NCBI GenBank assembly: GCA_039881045.1
Contig: JAYWVB010000022.1
Span: 248,001 to 312,000 of the forward strand
Direction: 5' to 3'
DNA length: 64,000 nt
Source of the DNA: Chaetomium olivaceum
Taxonomy: Eukaryota; Ascomycota; Sordariomycetes; Sordariales; Chaetomiaceae
Shown: positions 12,085 through 23,876 of the stretch, in pieces
Layout of the letters: every line of letters starts with the position of its first letter
Position numbering within the stretch: position 1 is the first letter of the stretch
Translations under genes and position numbers: made by a program
The notes under the pieces: generated by a model
Seen by the model: only the letters and a program-made list of their open reading frames with translations
Told to the model about the DNA's origin: nothing
The model's database searches: none

Positions 12085-14535
12085 TTACTCCTTGAAAGCA
12101 CCCATCTCTTTCAGCGCCCCCGCCAGCCGCTTGTAGTCCTTCAACAAGTCAAACACCTCGCCAAGTTTCAGGTCGGCTGCGTTCTGCAGCTCCATGAAGC
12201 GTTTATGTGGTGGGCTGATCTTGGGCGGTTCCCTCGGCGGGAGCACGGCGGCAAGATCCGGGAAGGCCTGGGGACACTCATTAGCACCGGGCAAAAACAG
12301 AAGAAGTTAGGGCCATAAAGAAAAACATACCGTAGCCAAATCCCCGCCCTCCCCGGCCCCCACGACACCCGCACCAGCCCTCCCAGTCCCAGCACCGCTG
12401 TCCTTGGCAGGCGGCGTCGGCGCTCTCCCCGTCCCCCCGGGCCCCGCCGCAGCCGCCTGAGCCGCCGACGAGCGACCAAACCCTCGCAGCCCACCAATCC
12501 CCGCAGACAGCCTGGCCATGGGGTTGAACGAGTTGCTCAGGTTGCGCATGGAATCGATGATGGGCGGGCTGGTGACCACAGGACTGCTCCCCGTGGCGGT
12601 GACCTGCGTGGTTGATGACGGGGCGCCGGGCTCCGTGCGTCGCTGCTGTTGCTGGTGGTGATGGTGCGAGTCATCGAGGCCGAGGCCGCGCCGCGAGGAG
12701 GACCCCGCGCTGCGCGAGGAGTCGGCGCTGTGGTCGCGTGAGACCTTGCGGCCCGTGCCGGAGATGAAGCTCAGCAGCGGGGGCCGCTCGGGTTCTTGTT
12801 CTGGGCTGGGGCTGCGGAGGGAGAGTTCCGGGGTCGGGGTCGGGGTGAGGTCGTCGTCGGGGTTAGGGAGCGGTGGTGTGCCGATGAGTTTGCGGGCGTC
12901 GTCGAGCGTCTTGGGCACGATGACCTCGCCGCCGTCGGCTTTGGTGAGCACGGCGTCGGGCGCCCGCTCACGGAGTTTGCCGAGGAGGAACTTGTAGCTG
13001 TTGTCGAGGGAGCTGCCGATGGTTTTGAGGCTTTGGTCGGCCGTGTTGAGGACGGCGTCCGAGGCCGCGTTGAGGGCTTGTGCGGGGGTGGGTGTGTTGC
13101 GGACGAGGTCGCTTAGGCGGCGGGCGCGGAGTTGGGCGTTGACTGTCGCGCGGAACCCGGCCGGGCTTTGAGATGGAGATGGGGATTGGGATTGCTTGTT
13201 TAGAGCGGCGCTGAGGCTGGCTGAGGCGGTTTCGGAGGAAGGGTTGGGGCTGTGAGCTGGTGGGGCGGGCGAGGTGGGCGAGAAGGCTGGTGGGAAGGTC
13301 TCTCCCTTTGGTAGGGATGATGAGCCCGGGTTTTTGAGCGGGCCGGTTGGGGTTTCGTCAGCCCGGAGTGTAGAGAGGTCGACCGTCTCGAGAAAGGAGA
13401 CGGCAGCTTCGAGAGTGGTGAGACAGTAGGCTGCTTCGCCTGTAAGTTTTGGCTCCCAGCGGAAGCGCTGGATAAAGTTGACGTCGCTGATGACGCTCAG
13501 GTTTTCAGGGGTAAGGGTGATGAGGGTGTAGATTAACATGGGCATCAGCTCGTCGGCTGAAGAAGAGGGGTGAAAGTGTGATAGCGTGTCGATGATGCTC
13601 TTATGGGCTGATTTGAGGTGGTTGAGCTTCCCTAGGGGGTACCTTGACTGGCTCATCAACGCCAGATGGTTCCTTGCCTGTTCCAGCCATTCCTTGACCT
13701 CCTCTTGCTTCTTGGCGGCCGCCTCTAGGTCGTTTTCTGCTGTGCCGAGTTCGACTCCGAGGTCCACGGGACCAATGCCAACCACGGAGAGGGCGGCTGT
13801 TTTCGACCGGAGCTTAGCGTCCTGCGCTTCGTCCTGAGTGCTGCGGTGGCGGTAGATCTTGCTGTAAATGCCCTCACATAACCTCCTTTCCACAGCTTCT
13901 TCTAGAAGAGACTTCTTCTGCTCCAGCGCCCTCCTCGCCTTCTTCCGATTGGCATATTCCTCGGCCGTCAATAATTGCTGATCGGAATCCCGCCTGAGGG
14001 GGGCCTTGTCCTTGGTGCCGAGCGAAGTGGCTTTTGCGCGCAGCAGGCTGGCCGCTGATGCACGAGTTGAGAGTGGCGGGGCATCTTCACGCCTCTGTCG
14101 GCTGGCCAGAGCATCAATGTGTGTCTGGATATGTGACGAAGCTGTGCCATAGAACTCTTGAAACATGTAGGCGAGGTTGTCGATGTTGGGTGGGGTAGGA
14201 TGCACTTTGGCCGATAACGAGTCGATGAAGCGGTCCGTCAGGCTGATGAGCTCAATGGGGAGGTCGTCAAGATCGACAGAAGCCCTCGGTGGCTCGATCG
14301 CCTCCTCGCTGATTCTACTGACGAAGGTGTCCGGGGCCTCATCCCCGCCCCCCTGTGTCACCTGTGTCCCAGAGGCCGTCCGGAGGGACAATCTAGTAGG
14401 TTGAGGTCCATTCTCAAAGGTGCTAGCTCTCTTAAGCCGGGTAGTTGGTTCAGGGGAGGTGGTGCGCTCTACCCGAAAAGAGCGTACCGGTCTTTGGGGA
14501 TTCGGGCTTTGCGCCGGGTCGGAGTTGGAAGCCAT
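12085..14535 (-). CDS. VPS9-domain protein, probable Rab5-type guanine nucleotide exchange factor
   Basis: VPS9 domains load GTP on Rab5/Vps21-class GTPases for endosomal traffic. Exons 14535-12331 and 12267-12085 give 795 aa, with a 63 bp intron near the C terminus. The VPS9 core (about 220-400) shows LCEGIYSKIYRH, the GKLNHLKSAHKSI helix, SSADELMPMLIYTLI and the AAYCLTTLEAAVSFL block. A long Ser/Pro-rich, probably disordered region follows, interrupted by an amphipathic stretch (SYKFLLGKLRERAP) and ending in a His/Gln cluster. The final exon encodes a helical tail, DLKLGEVFDLLKDYKRLAGAL, that looks conserved. The start is set at the ATG of MASNSDPAQ; the frame stays open upstream, but that sequence is not protein-like, apart from an ATG 12 codons earlier that is also possible. 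Confidence 0.9.
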
Positions 14536-16067
14536 AGGGCTGCCACTGAAGATCAGACTGGATAGCATTGCGTTAGTGTCTGGATAGCTATTTCGTAGCT
14601 TGGGAAGATACGAGATGAGAAGGATCACACGATATTCGTGGGTACCCTTCTCATAATGAACGACACCCCGGAGTTGCAGGGTGAGCTTAGGTTTGGCCTT
14701 ACCAGAGCTGGACCTCAGTCGCATGAAGCAGCGGACCACCCTAGAATGCACCAAGATGCACCAAGATGGGATGTTGAAACAAGCGGACCCGGGCGGGTGA
14801 TCAGCAGGTGGCCGATGTCGAGACCGCAGGCCGTTTACTTTGATTCGTCGTCGCAAAAAAACAAGACGTGCACAATCGAGATTTGCTGCACGGGTATTCA
14901 GAGCACAAAAATAGAGATGGTGGGACATGTGTGTGTATCTCGAACTTTCCTAACCGTTTATCGAACTGCGAAATATGGAGCTCTCCTCCCCACGCGAGAC
15001 GGAGCGGGAACACTCCATGTGGGCCAGAACAGGGACGCGCGCTGGATCAAGGGGCGCGTTTGCGACGCAAGCCGAGCCAGGTACAGACGGCCCTAGCATG
15101 ATACCTCGATCGAGGATACCAATAACACAGCAATAGGCATTGAAACTGAGCTCTAGGTTCATACAGGTGACAGCAAGGCTCGGCAAGACTCTGGGCATTC
15201 CAAATATTCTTAAAAGACAAATAATATCGAGGGGGAAAGAAGCACTTCTTCAACTCTACGAACGACAATGCTCGTTCCTTGTCATAGTGTAAGTGGTCTT
15301 GGCGTAGTCTTCAAGGTGCCCGCTGGTATGGGCTGCAAGGCGCTGTCAGAGGCCCCAGCCGATTCGAATAGCGGGCCTGGATGTTTGAACCATGGATGGA
15401 GGCCTGCCTCACGGTCCACTGGCACCTCGTTTGCAACGGGACTCTCCCGGTCCAGATGGAAAACCCCCAAAAGTGGCCAGAGGAAATCCGAAGAAACAGT
15501 CCGAACTGGGCGTTGAGGTGATTCTCGGACTCGGACATCTTGCATCTGTCCCGTCTGTGAGCGTCACCGGTTCCAGGCACCTGCAGTGGATTCTCAACAG
15601 TTTCTCAAGGGGCAAAGCCGCCAATGGAAGCGGTAGAAGCTTGCACGTCAGACTCCCCGCCCGGAATCTGGGGTTGTGAATCATGTGCCTGTTAAGGATC
15701 CTCCCTGTCGCGGGTAGCTCTGCAGGTTCCGCTTGCCGGGCCGCTACACCATCCGCGTGACAGTCTTATCACCGATACGGCCCCTGTCCTTCGCCCAACG
15801 GGTGAGGCAAGCGGTCTTGATTGGCGGTGGCGCTGCATCCGATCGGCTCCCGGCCAACCTGGAGTGATGCCGTCGTCATCTGAGCGCCGTCCACGAGCCA
15901 CGCGCATCTTCCACTTCTCCAACCAAACCAAAACCAAACCAAACCAAACCACTGCACGGGCATTTCGGCTTGATGGAGTAACGAACGACATTACCACTTT
16001 TTTCTTTCTACATAGTATACGTCCTTCGCCTATCTCAACACCGACGCGCATCGGTTCAACGCCCGGC
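14536..16067. other. 1.5 kb divergent intergenic region
   Basis: Promoter region between the divergent VPS9-domain and ATG15 genes. It contains an (AACCA)n-type tract at 15920-15951 in the ATG15 leader. Short open frames at 15270-15680 on both strands overlap each other and show no recognisable protein. No gene is supported. Confidence 0.55.
15920..15951 (+). repeat. AACCA-type short tandem repeat in the ATG15 leader
   Basis: Imperfect AACCAAA units repeat about six times 115-150 bp upstream of the ATG15 start codon. Confidence 0.75.
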
Positions 16068-18123
16068 ATGTTTCCGAAGAGGAGGGAGGCCGGTTCGACG
16101 TGCCGTTCGACTGGCCGAGTCACCGCCCGGTTGCTGCTATCCTTCCTCGCCCTGTCAGCATCCCCCATCGCTGCCGCAGGAAATACCAAACAAGATGCAC
16201 AGCTCGTTCTCCCGATAGAAGTCGCTCCGATCGCCCCATTAATACCAGAACCCCCGGCACCGGCCGAACACATATTTGTAAGTTGCTCAGTGCTATCGGT
16301 GCTATGAGATGTTATCAGTGATACCGATGGCTGACTATCCATGCGCTATCCTAGACCCTCCGACACGTCTACCATCACGGCACCCACAAACACCCAAACC
16401 TCCATCGAAAACACGACGTTACCCCGTCGAATGCAGACGTATGGCTGGCGGCCGAGGATGGTTACGAAGCTCAGCGCATTGGGCCCCTACGAGCTCGGAG
16501 CAATGCGCTCCGGATACAGCGGCTGGTGGATCGGAGGCCCAGTGTCGTAGACCCCATGGTGGCCCAGGCACGGCAGCAGGGGTTCGTTTCTGTGCTTTCG
16601 CCATCGGCATGGACGGTCGATGATGTTGCCGGGCCCGACGTCACCGACAAGGGCACCGTCCTGACCATGGCCCTGATGGCGGCCAATGCCTACGTGGAAG
16701 GGCCGGGCAAGGCCGATTGGGAAGAGGTCGGCGCCCCGTTCAACCGGAGTCTCGACTTTGGCTGGGAGGGCGATGGGCTGCGCGGCCATGTGTTTGCCGA
16801 CGAAAACAACTCGACGATCGTCATCGGGCTAAAGGGGACCTCGCCTGCTGTTTTTGACGGCGATGGCACCACGACCAACGACAAGGTCAACGATAACCTC
16901 TTCTTCAGCTGCTGCTGCGCCCAACAGGGGCCGTGGACCTGGCATCAAGTCTGCGACTGCGCGACCGGCACATACACGTGTAACAACACGTGCGTCGCCC
17001 AAGCCCTCCGTGAAGAGAACCGCTATTACCAGGCGGCACGTGAACTCTACGCCAATGTCACAGAGGTCTACCCCAACTCGCGTGTCTGGATTGCCGGTCA
17101 CTCGCTGGGCGGGGCTGTCAGTTCGTTTCTCGGCCTCACCTATGGTGTGCCGGTGGTGACGTTCCAAGCCGTGCCCGAAGCCCTCGCTGCAGGACGATTG
17201 GGGCTACCTGTGCCTCCCGGTGCCGATCCGAATGCGCCCCAGAGTAGGGACTACACGGGCGCCTTTCACTTTGGACACACAGCCGATCCCATCTACATTG
17301 GGACCTGCAACGGAGCGACAGCGTCGTGCTCGTTTGGGGGTTACGCCTTGGAGACGGCTTGCCATACGGGCCGAGAATGCGTTTACGACACCGTGGGCGA
17401 CAAGGGCTGGCGGGTTGGTATCGGGACGCACAAGATCCTGGCGGTGATTCGCGACGTCATTTTAAAGTATGATACAGTCCCAGAGTGCAAGTTCACGCCG
17501 GAATGCAGAGACTGCGGCAACTGGAAGATGTACGAAAGCAACGGGACCGAGACCACGACCACCTCAAGCGCCCCGACAACGACATCCATGTCTCGCACCC
17601 GCACCGAGACTTGCAAAACACCGTAGGTTTTATCCCCTTGTTTATTTGTGGATGTTTATTGACGCTATTCAGGGGCTGGTGGGGTTGCTTGGACGAGTCG
17701 ACCACCGCGACTGGTACCTACGAGACGTCTGAAGTCACAACGACAACGTCGATGACAACATCCACAACTACCTGTCACACTCCGTAAGTAAAGTATATTA
17801 GGTTTGCCCGAATTATGCTAACTTTACCCAGGGGTTGGTTTGGATGCAAAGACAAGACCACCACCAGCGTAACTACGACCACAACAACGACAACAACGGC
17901 AACCACCACTTGCATGACGCCAGGCCGGTTCTGGGGATGTAACGACGAGACCTCGGCAGTGCCTGGTGCCACGTCGACACAGGAACAGAGCACTATTACC
18001 CCCGCCCCCAAGCATGCCCAGCCCTACGTCGGCGCCCCCGCCAGCGCCCACAAACGAGGATCCGCCCCAGAGCCGTTGCGCTCACCGGGCTTGGTACGGT
18101 ATGTGCAAAGAGTGGGAGGGTGA
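16068..18123 (+). CDS. ATG15: ATG15, vacuolar autophagic-body lipase
   Basis: A membrane-anchored class 3 lipase delivered to the vacuole, where it lyses autophagic and Cvt bodies. Exons 16068-16277, 16355-17622, 17673-17783 and 17832-18123 give 626 aa as read. A single N-terminal membrane anchor (ARLLLSFLALSASPIAAAG) precedes the conserved TLRHVYHHGTHKHPNLHRK block. The lipase nucleophile elbow GHSLGGA (about residue 318) and the LKGTSP strand are intact, and the DKVNDNLFFSCCCAQ segment is typical of ATG15. The C terminus carries Thr-rich repeats punctuated by a Cys-Thr-Pro-Gly-Trp-x-Gly-Cys motif. One repeat is carried by a 111-nt exon bounded by two phase-2 introns. From about 17960 the next frame reads into RCAHRAWYGMCKEWE, ending at 18169, which resembles another repeat unit; a missed intron or one-base error could make that the true end. 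Confidence 0.95.
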
Positions 18124-18997
18124 CAGCCCCGACGGCCCCGAAAGCCCCGAGAAACATGACGACATGTAAGAAGAGCATTTTGCAACGGATTTGTTTGTGA
18201 TTATTCTTGGTTGGTTAAGTAGGGTATCCGGCGCGTTTGGAGTTTCAGATCAGCAAGATGCGAGCTTGGCTTTGCGCAACGCAACATACACACTTTACAA
18301 GTACAGGGAGTTTCTGGGTTTCCTTGGCGGTTTAAGGGGCAGGACATTCAGAACATTCAGAGCATACATGCCGTAGCGGTTTACAGGATGCATGGTACAT
18401 ACATAGGTATTGAGAGACACATGACAAACGAAGTCAGACCCGACTTGTCAAGGTATGGACGGGTATGAGTTGATCGAGTGAGATCCAGTGAGGAGAGGCT
18501 TAGGGAGGGATGGATGTACTCGGATGCCGTGCAGGTGGTGGATGGACCTATCGAACAGCCAGTCAGGCCTACATGCCCCCACCCCACTGCAGCTCGGCTC
18601 AGCCGAAACACGAGATCGTTAGCCCGGTTTCCCGGTGCCGTCTTTCGAGCTTACTTCTCTCAACTTCGACTGCATGTGTGGATGGGTAGGTAGTCCGACA
18701 GGACTTACCCTTTACACACAATTTCCTTCTGTTCTTTCCTTCCTTTTGTCCCTTTCGAGATCTGCAACGGCCCGTCCCGGTACCGTCTCAACGAACCAAA
18801 CACGAACGAGAGGTGCCACTTGAAGAAGCCCGACGGAAATTCATCCCAACCCCGCTACCCGACCCCGGATTTGGTCCTGATCTCCAGCTTTGGGTTTACC
18901 AGACCGTCGGGTCCGGCCCAGACCATACACACCGACGATACATATACATGACGCCGACCACCACCACCACCACCATCGTTAAACACTACAAAGCAAT
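18124..18997. other. Tandem intergenic region downstream of ATG15
   Basis: 3' region of ATG15 and promoter of the RING gene. If the alternative ATG15 C terminus is real, coding sequence extends to 18169. The 3' part (18700-18990) is pyrimidine-rich and ends in an ACC-repeat leader directly before the RING-gene ATG. No other gene is seen. Confidence 0.55.
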
Positions 18998-21985
18998 ATG
19001 TCCGACTCCCACCAACCGGCCACGCCGCCCGTACTGGCGCCCAACCTCGAAGCACAACTAACCTGCTCCGTAAGCCAAACCCTCCTCTCCCTCTCCCCTC
19101 TTCCCCCCTCACCACACCACTCCCCCAAGACAAGAGACCAACCGAACTAACCCTCCCCCTTCAAGATATGCACCGACCTCCTCCACCAACCCCTCACCCT
19201 GCTCGACTGCCTGCACACCTTCTGCGGCGCCTGCCTCAAAGAATGGTTCCACTTCCAAGCCGAGCGCATCGAGAACTCCCGCGGCCCCCCGCCCCCGCCC
19301 TCCACCCCGATCTTCACCTGCCCCAGCTGCCGCGACGGCGTCCGCGATACCAAACACGACGCGCGCGTGTTCAGCCTGCTGGACATGTTTGTGGCGCTGA
19401 ACCCGGGCCGGGGCAAGAGTGCGGAGGAGAAGGCGGAGATGGATGCGCGGTACAAGAAGGGGGATAGGGTGATGCCGCGGGTGAGGCGGGTGGAGGATAG
19501 GTCGGAGGAGGAGAGGCGGGCGGATGAGGAGGAGAGAAGGCTGGTGGAGGAGGTGAGGGCGGTGAGTTTGCGGGAGGCGACCGAGAGGGCTACGGCTACT
19601 GCTACTGCTACTGCGGGCTCGTCTAGGAGGCGCAGGAGTGGGTCGCGACAGCGCGGGCAGGCCCAGGATAGTAATGGTGCGGCTGCGGAGGTGAGGGCGA
19701 GGCAGGTGGAGCATCAGTCGTCGTTGAGGAATCTGATTAGTACGGATGGGATGGATGCTAGGGATATTGAGAGGGAGGTGGAGGCGTTTGCGAGGCAGAT
19801 TCAGGAGGAGGGGTTGTTGGATGGGCTGGATTTGGATAACCTCGATCTGGAGAACAATGATGAGTTGAGTCGAAAGATTACGGAGGCTTACAGGAGACGG
19901 CATCCGCGAGGAGGAGGATGGTGGTGGGAGGAGCAATGCCAGCGCCAACTCCCATCGATCGGAAATCTCGGCGAGACCTATATCGCGGACGGACGATAAC
20001 TCACGGCCGACGAGCAGGCATGCCCCTCGGTCAAGGGCGCCGAGTGCGGGCAGCAATGAGGAGCGCGGGCGGTATCCCCCTTCTAGTTCGCTACTCGGGA
20101 TCCAGGAACCGACGAGGAGACGACGGGCCTCGAGTGGTGCTCGAAGTTCGACCCTGCCCGTTGTGCCAACCCAGGGTGATGTCAGGGTCGGATCTCGTGC
20201 ACAAACGGACCTCACTTCTAGGGCCGCGGCCGTCGAATCACACGTCAGGCGGCCGAGCATGGGCATCGAGGCTAGGAGCTCGAGCTCGCCCACATCCGCC
20301 ACGGCGCCGGTGTCACGGATGGATTCTCCCAGAAACCGGGAGCTTCCCTTTAGCGCTCGAGCCGCCGGAGGTCTAGGAGCCATTGCCCAAGCCGAAACTC
20401 GATCCAGTTCAAGCAGCAGCAGGCAGCGATCTAGCCGACCGGCAGCCATCGACGTCCGGCCGGAATCACCAACACTAGGCAGTGCCTCGGCACCCATCAG
20501 CCCAACGCTGGTCTCTCCTCCACCTCCGTCCCCTCCGCGACCACAACTGCCGCGCTACAAGGAACCCCTCATTAACTGCAACACTTGCAACAAGGAGCAT
20601 ATCGAATACGAACCTCCACTTCAACTGCTACCGCTGCCACAACGGCGACTGGAACATCTGCCTCGACTGCTGGCGCCGGCGCAAGGGATGCCTACACTGG
20701 TTCGGTTTTGGGTCGGCCGCCTGGGCACGCTGGGAGAAGCAGAACCTCAGCGGCCCGCCTGCACCCCCTCCACATACGCTCACAGCCAACCGCTACCTAC
20801 CCCCGAAACAAATACCCGGTGGTGCCGAAGGCCGGCGCGTCCTCACCACCGAGAACCCCCTCGACCGCCTCCAGAGCGGCACCTTCTGCAGCCGCTGCTC
20901 GGCCTTCACCAACGACTGCTACTGGCGCTGCGACATCTGCAACGACGGCGAGTGGGGGTTCTGCAACGACTGCGTCGACCAGGGCAAGTCGTGCTCCCAC
21001 CCGCTACTCGCCCTGGCCTACCACCCCCCGCCGCCCCTTTTCTCATCCCCCCTAACCTCCCCACCTGTCACCACCGCAACCACCCCTACCGGCGGCATCA
21101 CCACCAACAACACCACCAACAACAACCCACTACCGCCCACAGCAGCCCAAACCGCCACAGGCACCTTCCACCCCCTCCTCTCCACCCCCCCTTGCTCTGT
21201 CTGCCGCCTGCCCATCCCCCAAACCGACTCCCGCTTCCACTGCTACACCTGCCCTCCCCCCCCCTGCTCCTCCTCTACACCAAACCAACGAAACCCCCCC
21301 CGCCGCACAAACCCCAAAGGCAACAACATCCGGCTCCGACATCTGCGTCCCCTGCTACACCGCCCTCCTCGCCGACGGCAGCATCGCGCCTGAGAACGGC
21401 CCGGCCGGCTGGCGCCGCTGTCTGCGCGGCCATCGCATGGTTGTCGTGGGGTATGTGCCTGTGCCTGTGCCAGCGGTAGGGTCTGGGAGTGGGAATGGGA
21501 ATGGGGCGGGACAGCACCAGCAGCAGTATATGCGGCGGCGGGTTTTGGAACGGGATTTGGTCGGGGGGCGGAGGCTCAAGTTCGATGTTGCTGTGGGTGG
21601 GGTCGAGCCGGGGGTGCAGATTGTTTCGTGGGTTGTTGCGGAGGGGAGTGGTGGTGGTGCGTCTGCGTCTGGTGGCGCGTCTGGTGGTGCGGGGAGGAGG
21701 GTGGAGAGGTTGTTTGCGGAGGATGTGAGGGTTGATACAGCTACTTTGGGCGGTAATGAGGCGCGGTTTGTGAGGACGTTTCCGCCTGATGGCGGCGTCG
21801 GGCCCAAGGCGGTGGCTGGGTGGGGGTGGACGCCGGCGGTTGGCGGGGAGGATGAGTTGATGTTCCCTAGGGGGGCAGAGGTACTGGAGCTGGATGATGT
21901 GAATGGCGAGTGGTATCACGGGTTTTATATGGGTGCTGGGGGCCTGTTTCCGGCGCCGTATGTACGGCTTCTGGGGAGGTTCTAA
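18998..21985 (+). CDS. RING finger / triple zinc-finger / SH3 domain protein, frame broken three times
   Basis: Probable E3 ubiquitin ligase of an ascomycete-specific architecture. Exon 1 is 18998-19069 and a 96 bp intron precedes exon 2, 19166-21985. The C3HC4 RING begins LTC-S-IC and continues DCLHTFCGACLKEWF and FTCPSCRDG. After a Ser/Arg-rich disordered segment come three Cys-rich ZZ-like fingers: NCNTCNKEHIEYE with NCYRCHNGDWNICLDCW, then FCSRCSAFTNDCYWRCDICN, then CSVCRLPIPQTDSRFHCYTC with GSDICVPCY. A C-terminal SH3-like fold includes ELDDVNGEWYHGFYMG and GLFPAPYVRLLG. Reading through all domains requires three +1 steps: about 19900-19915, 20610-20616 and the C9 run at 21256-21264. With these the protein is about 962 aa. 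The domain-preserving frames suggest sequencing error more than decay. Confidence 0.8.
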
Positions 21986-22096
21986 TGATGAGAGACTGAG
22001 ACTGAGACTATACCCCCTATTTTGGATAGCAACATCAAAGATCTGTTGTTGTTTACATTTCTGCAAGTTATCTAGTGTACTCCGTACCTACGGTAT

Positions 22097-23097
22097 CTAC
22101 TGGTGACTCCACTCAGCCTTCTTCTTCTCAGCAAACGCCTTCATCCCAATCTTCTGGTCCTGGCTCCCAAACAGCGCATGGAACACCCTCCTCTCATACT
22201 CAACCCCATCCCTCAACGACAAGTCCTGGCTCTTATTCACCACCTCCTTCGCCGCCTGCACCGCCACCTTGGAATACCCGGCGATCGTCTCCGCCGTCCC
22301 CAGCGCCCCCTCCATCAGCGCCTCATAGCTCGGAAACACCCTTGCCGCAACCCCCCACCGTTCCGCCTCCTCCCCGCTAAACGACTTCCCCGTCAAAATC
22401 AACTCCATCGCCCTACTCTTCCCCACCGCCCGCGTCAACCGCTGACTGCCCCCCGCACCGGGGATCGTCCCCAGCTTGATCTCGGGCTGCCCGAAGTTCG
22501 CCGTCGCCGTGCAGTACAGCACATCCGCCATCAGCGCGAGCTCGCAGCCGCCGCCCAGCGCGTGGCCCGAGACCGCCGCGACCAGGGGCTTTTTCAGCGC
22601 CGTCGTCAGCTCCGACCACGACTCGATGAAGGAGGTGGTGTAGGCCTCGCTGAAGGTCAGGGGCGCCATCTCTTTGATGTCGGCGCCGGCGGCAAAGGCG
22701 CGCTCCGAGCCCGTGAGCACCACGGCGGCGATGCTGGGAGAAGACTGGAAGGTGCGCAGCGCCCTGTTGAGTTCGGTGATGAGCGGGGTGGAGAGGGCGT
22801 TGAGAGCTTTGGGGCGGTTGAGCGTTACTGGTGGGAGGGGGGAGGGGTGTTAGTGAGGGGTTCTGAGGTTGGCTTGCGTGGGTTCGGATGGGAATTTGGA
22901 GATGAAGGTGTGGTGGTTTTTCACTTACTTTGTCCGACACCTGGTCGGGGCTCTGAAACCTCAATGAACTCGTAGCTGCGGCGGGCAGAGGCCGAGAAGG
23001 AGCGGGTGATCTGGGGGAGGGTGCTCGGCTGGAAGCGGGAGGCCATGGGCCGCAGGCCGCGGAGGGCATTGGCACGGATGGCTGCTGCTGCGTTCAT
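22097..23097 (-). CDS. Mitochondrial enoyl-CoA hydratase (crotonase family)
   Basis: Hydrates trans-2-enoyl-CoA in mitochondrial fatty-acid or amino-acid beta-oxidation. Exons 23097-22929 and 22827-22097 give 299 aa with a 101 bp intron. The N terminus (MNAAAAIRANALRGLRPMA, then SFSASARRS) is an Ala/Arg/Ser-rich mitochondrial presequence. The crotonase fold shows ITLNRPKALNALS, the oxyanion-hole segment FAAGADIKEM, and HALGGGCELALMAD with the first catalytic Glu. FGQPEIKLGTIPGAGGSQRL carries the second catalytic Glu and the ECHS1-like loop. The C-terminal ALFGSQDQKIGMKAFAEKKKAEW matches short-chain hydratases. It converges on the RING gene with only 111 bp between the stop codons. Confidence 0.95.
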
Positions 23098-23876
23098 TTT
23101 TTTGGTGGTGGTGTGATAATGACGCTGGCTACAGTATGAGCCTGCTGAAATTGTGGATGGAAATCTCTCGAGTTAAAAAGGTTGAAGCTGGGAGGGGAGG
23201 ATGCTCGGTCTAGCGGTGCAGTTGATTGTCGCTAACATCCCACCCTGTCTTAGCCTGCAGGTTATCCTCGGTTTAAGCACATGTCACCGGCTGTAGTGTC
23301 GAATGTGTAATGTGTTTAACAGTTCCTACATTGGACAAATACCAGACTGGCGGGAAATAAGTATTTAAAAAGCGTGATATTTCCAAGTAACCAGACATAT
23401 TCTAAAGCTTCTAGGAATGTCATAAGCATTGAGCGGGAACATGAATTGCTGTTCAGAGTACTTTAAGATAACTAAAATGGCTGCTTTCGGGATTAAAGAC
23501 CGACGTCAGAGCTCACACTGTCTGCCAAGCACTTGAAACCGCAACACAGTCTCGAAACAGCTTACGCCACAGATTGGCCCGCTCGGCGCCAAGGACCGAT
23601 TCGAACCAAAGTCCGGGATCGTCGTAGTGCCACACCCAAAAATTTCCCCCTAATCTCTCAGAGGGTGGCTTATCCAACAGACGCTACGCTGTCAATCGAG
23701 TCGTGTATCAAAGGGACGCGCAACGGGGCAACGGCCAACTTTCCGCTTTCGATTTCCAGCCTCATTTTCTTCACTTCTTCAACCCGCCCTCCACATCCAC
23801 AGCAGTACGATTACACGATCGGAACCCTACGAATTCCCTCGACCACCACCCTTCGGCGCACCCAGTTTCCTTCACC
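23098..23876. other. Divergent promoter region, enoyl-CoA hydratase / RER1
   Basis: 780 bp between two divergent starts, AT-richer around 23280-23480 and CT-rich immediately upstream of RER1. No coding or RNA feature is supported. Confidence 0.55.

Noticed and set aside
14536..14928. N-terminal extension of the VPS9-domain protein
   Set aside because: The frame stays open but the sequence is Cys/Arg/His-rich and not protein-like. It overlaps the expected leader, so the ATG at 14535 was chosen.
19109..20497. 462-codon open frame on the minus strand
   Set aside because: It lies antisense to the RING gene, is biased Ser/Arg/Pro/Leu low complexity and has no domain. The plus strand carries conserved RING and zinc-finger sequence.
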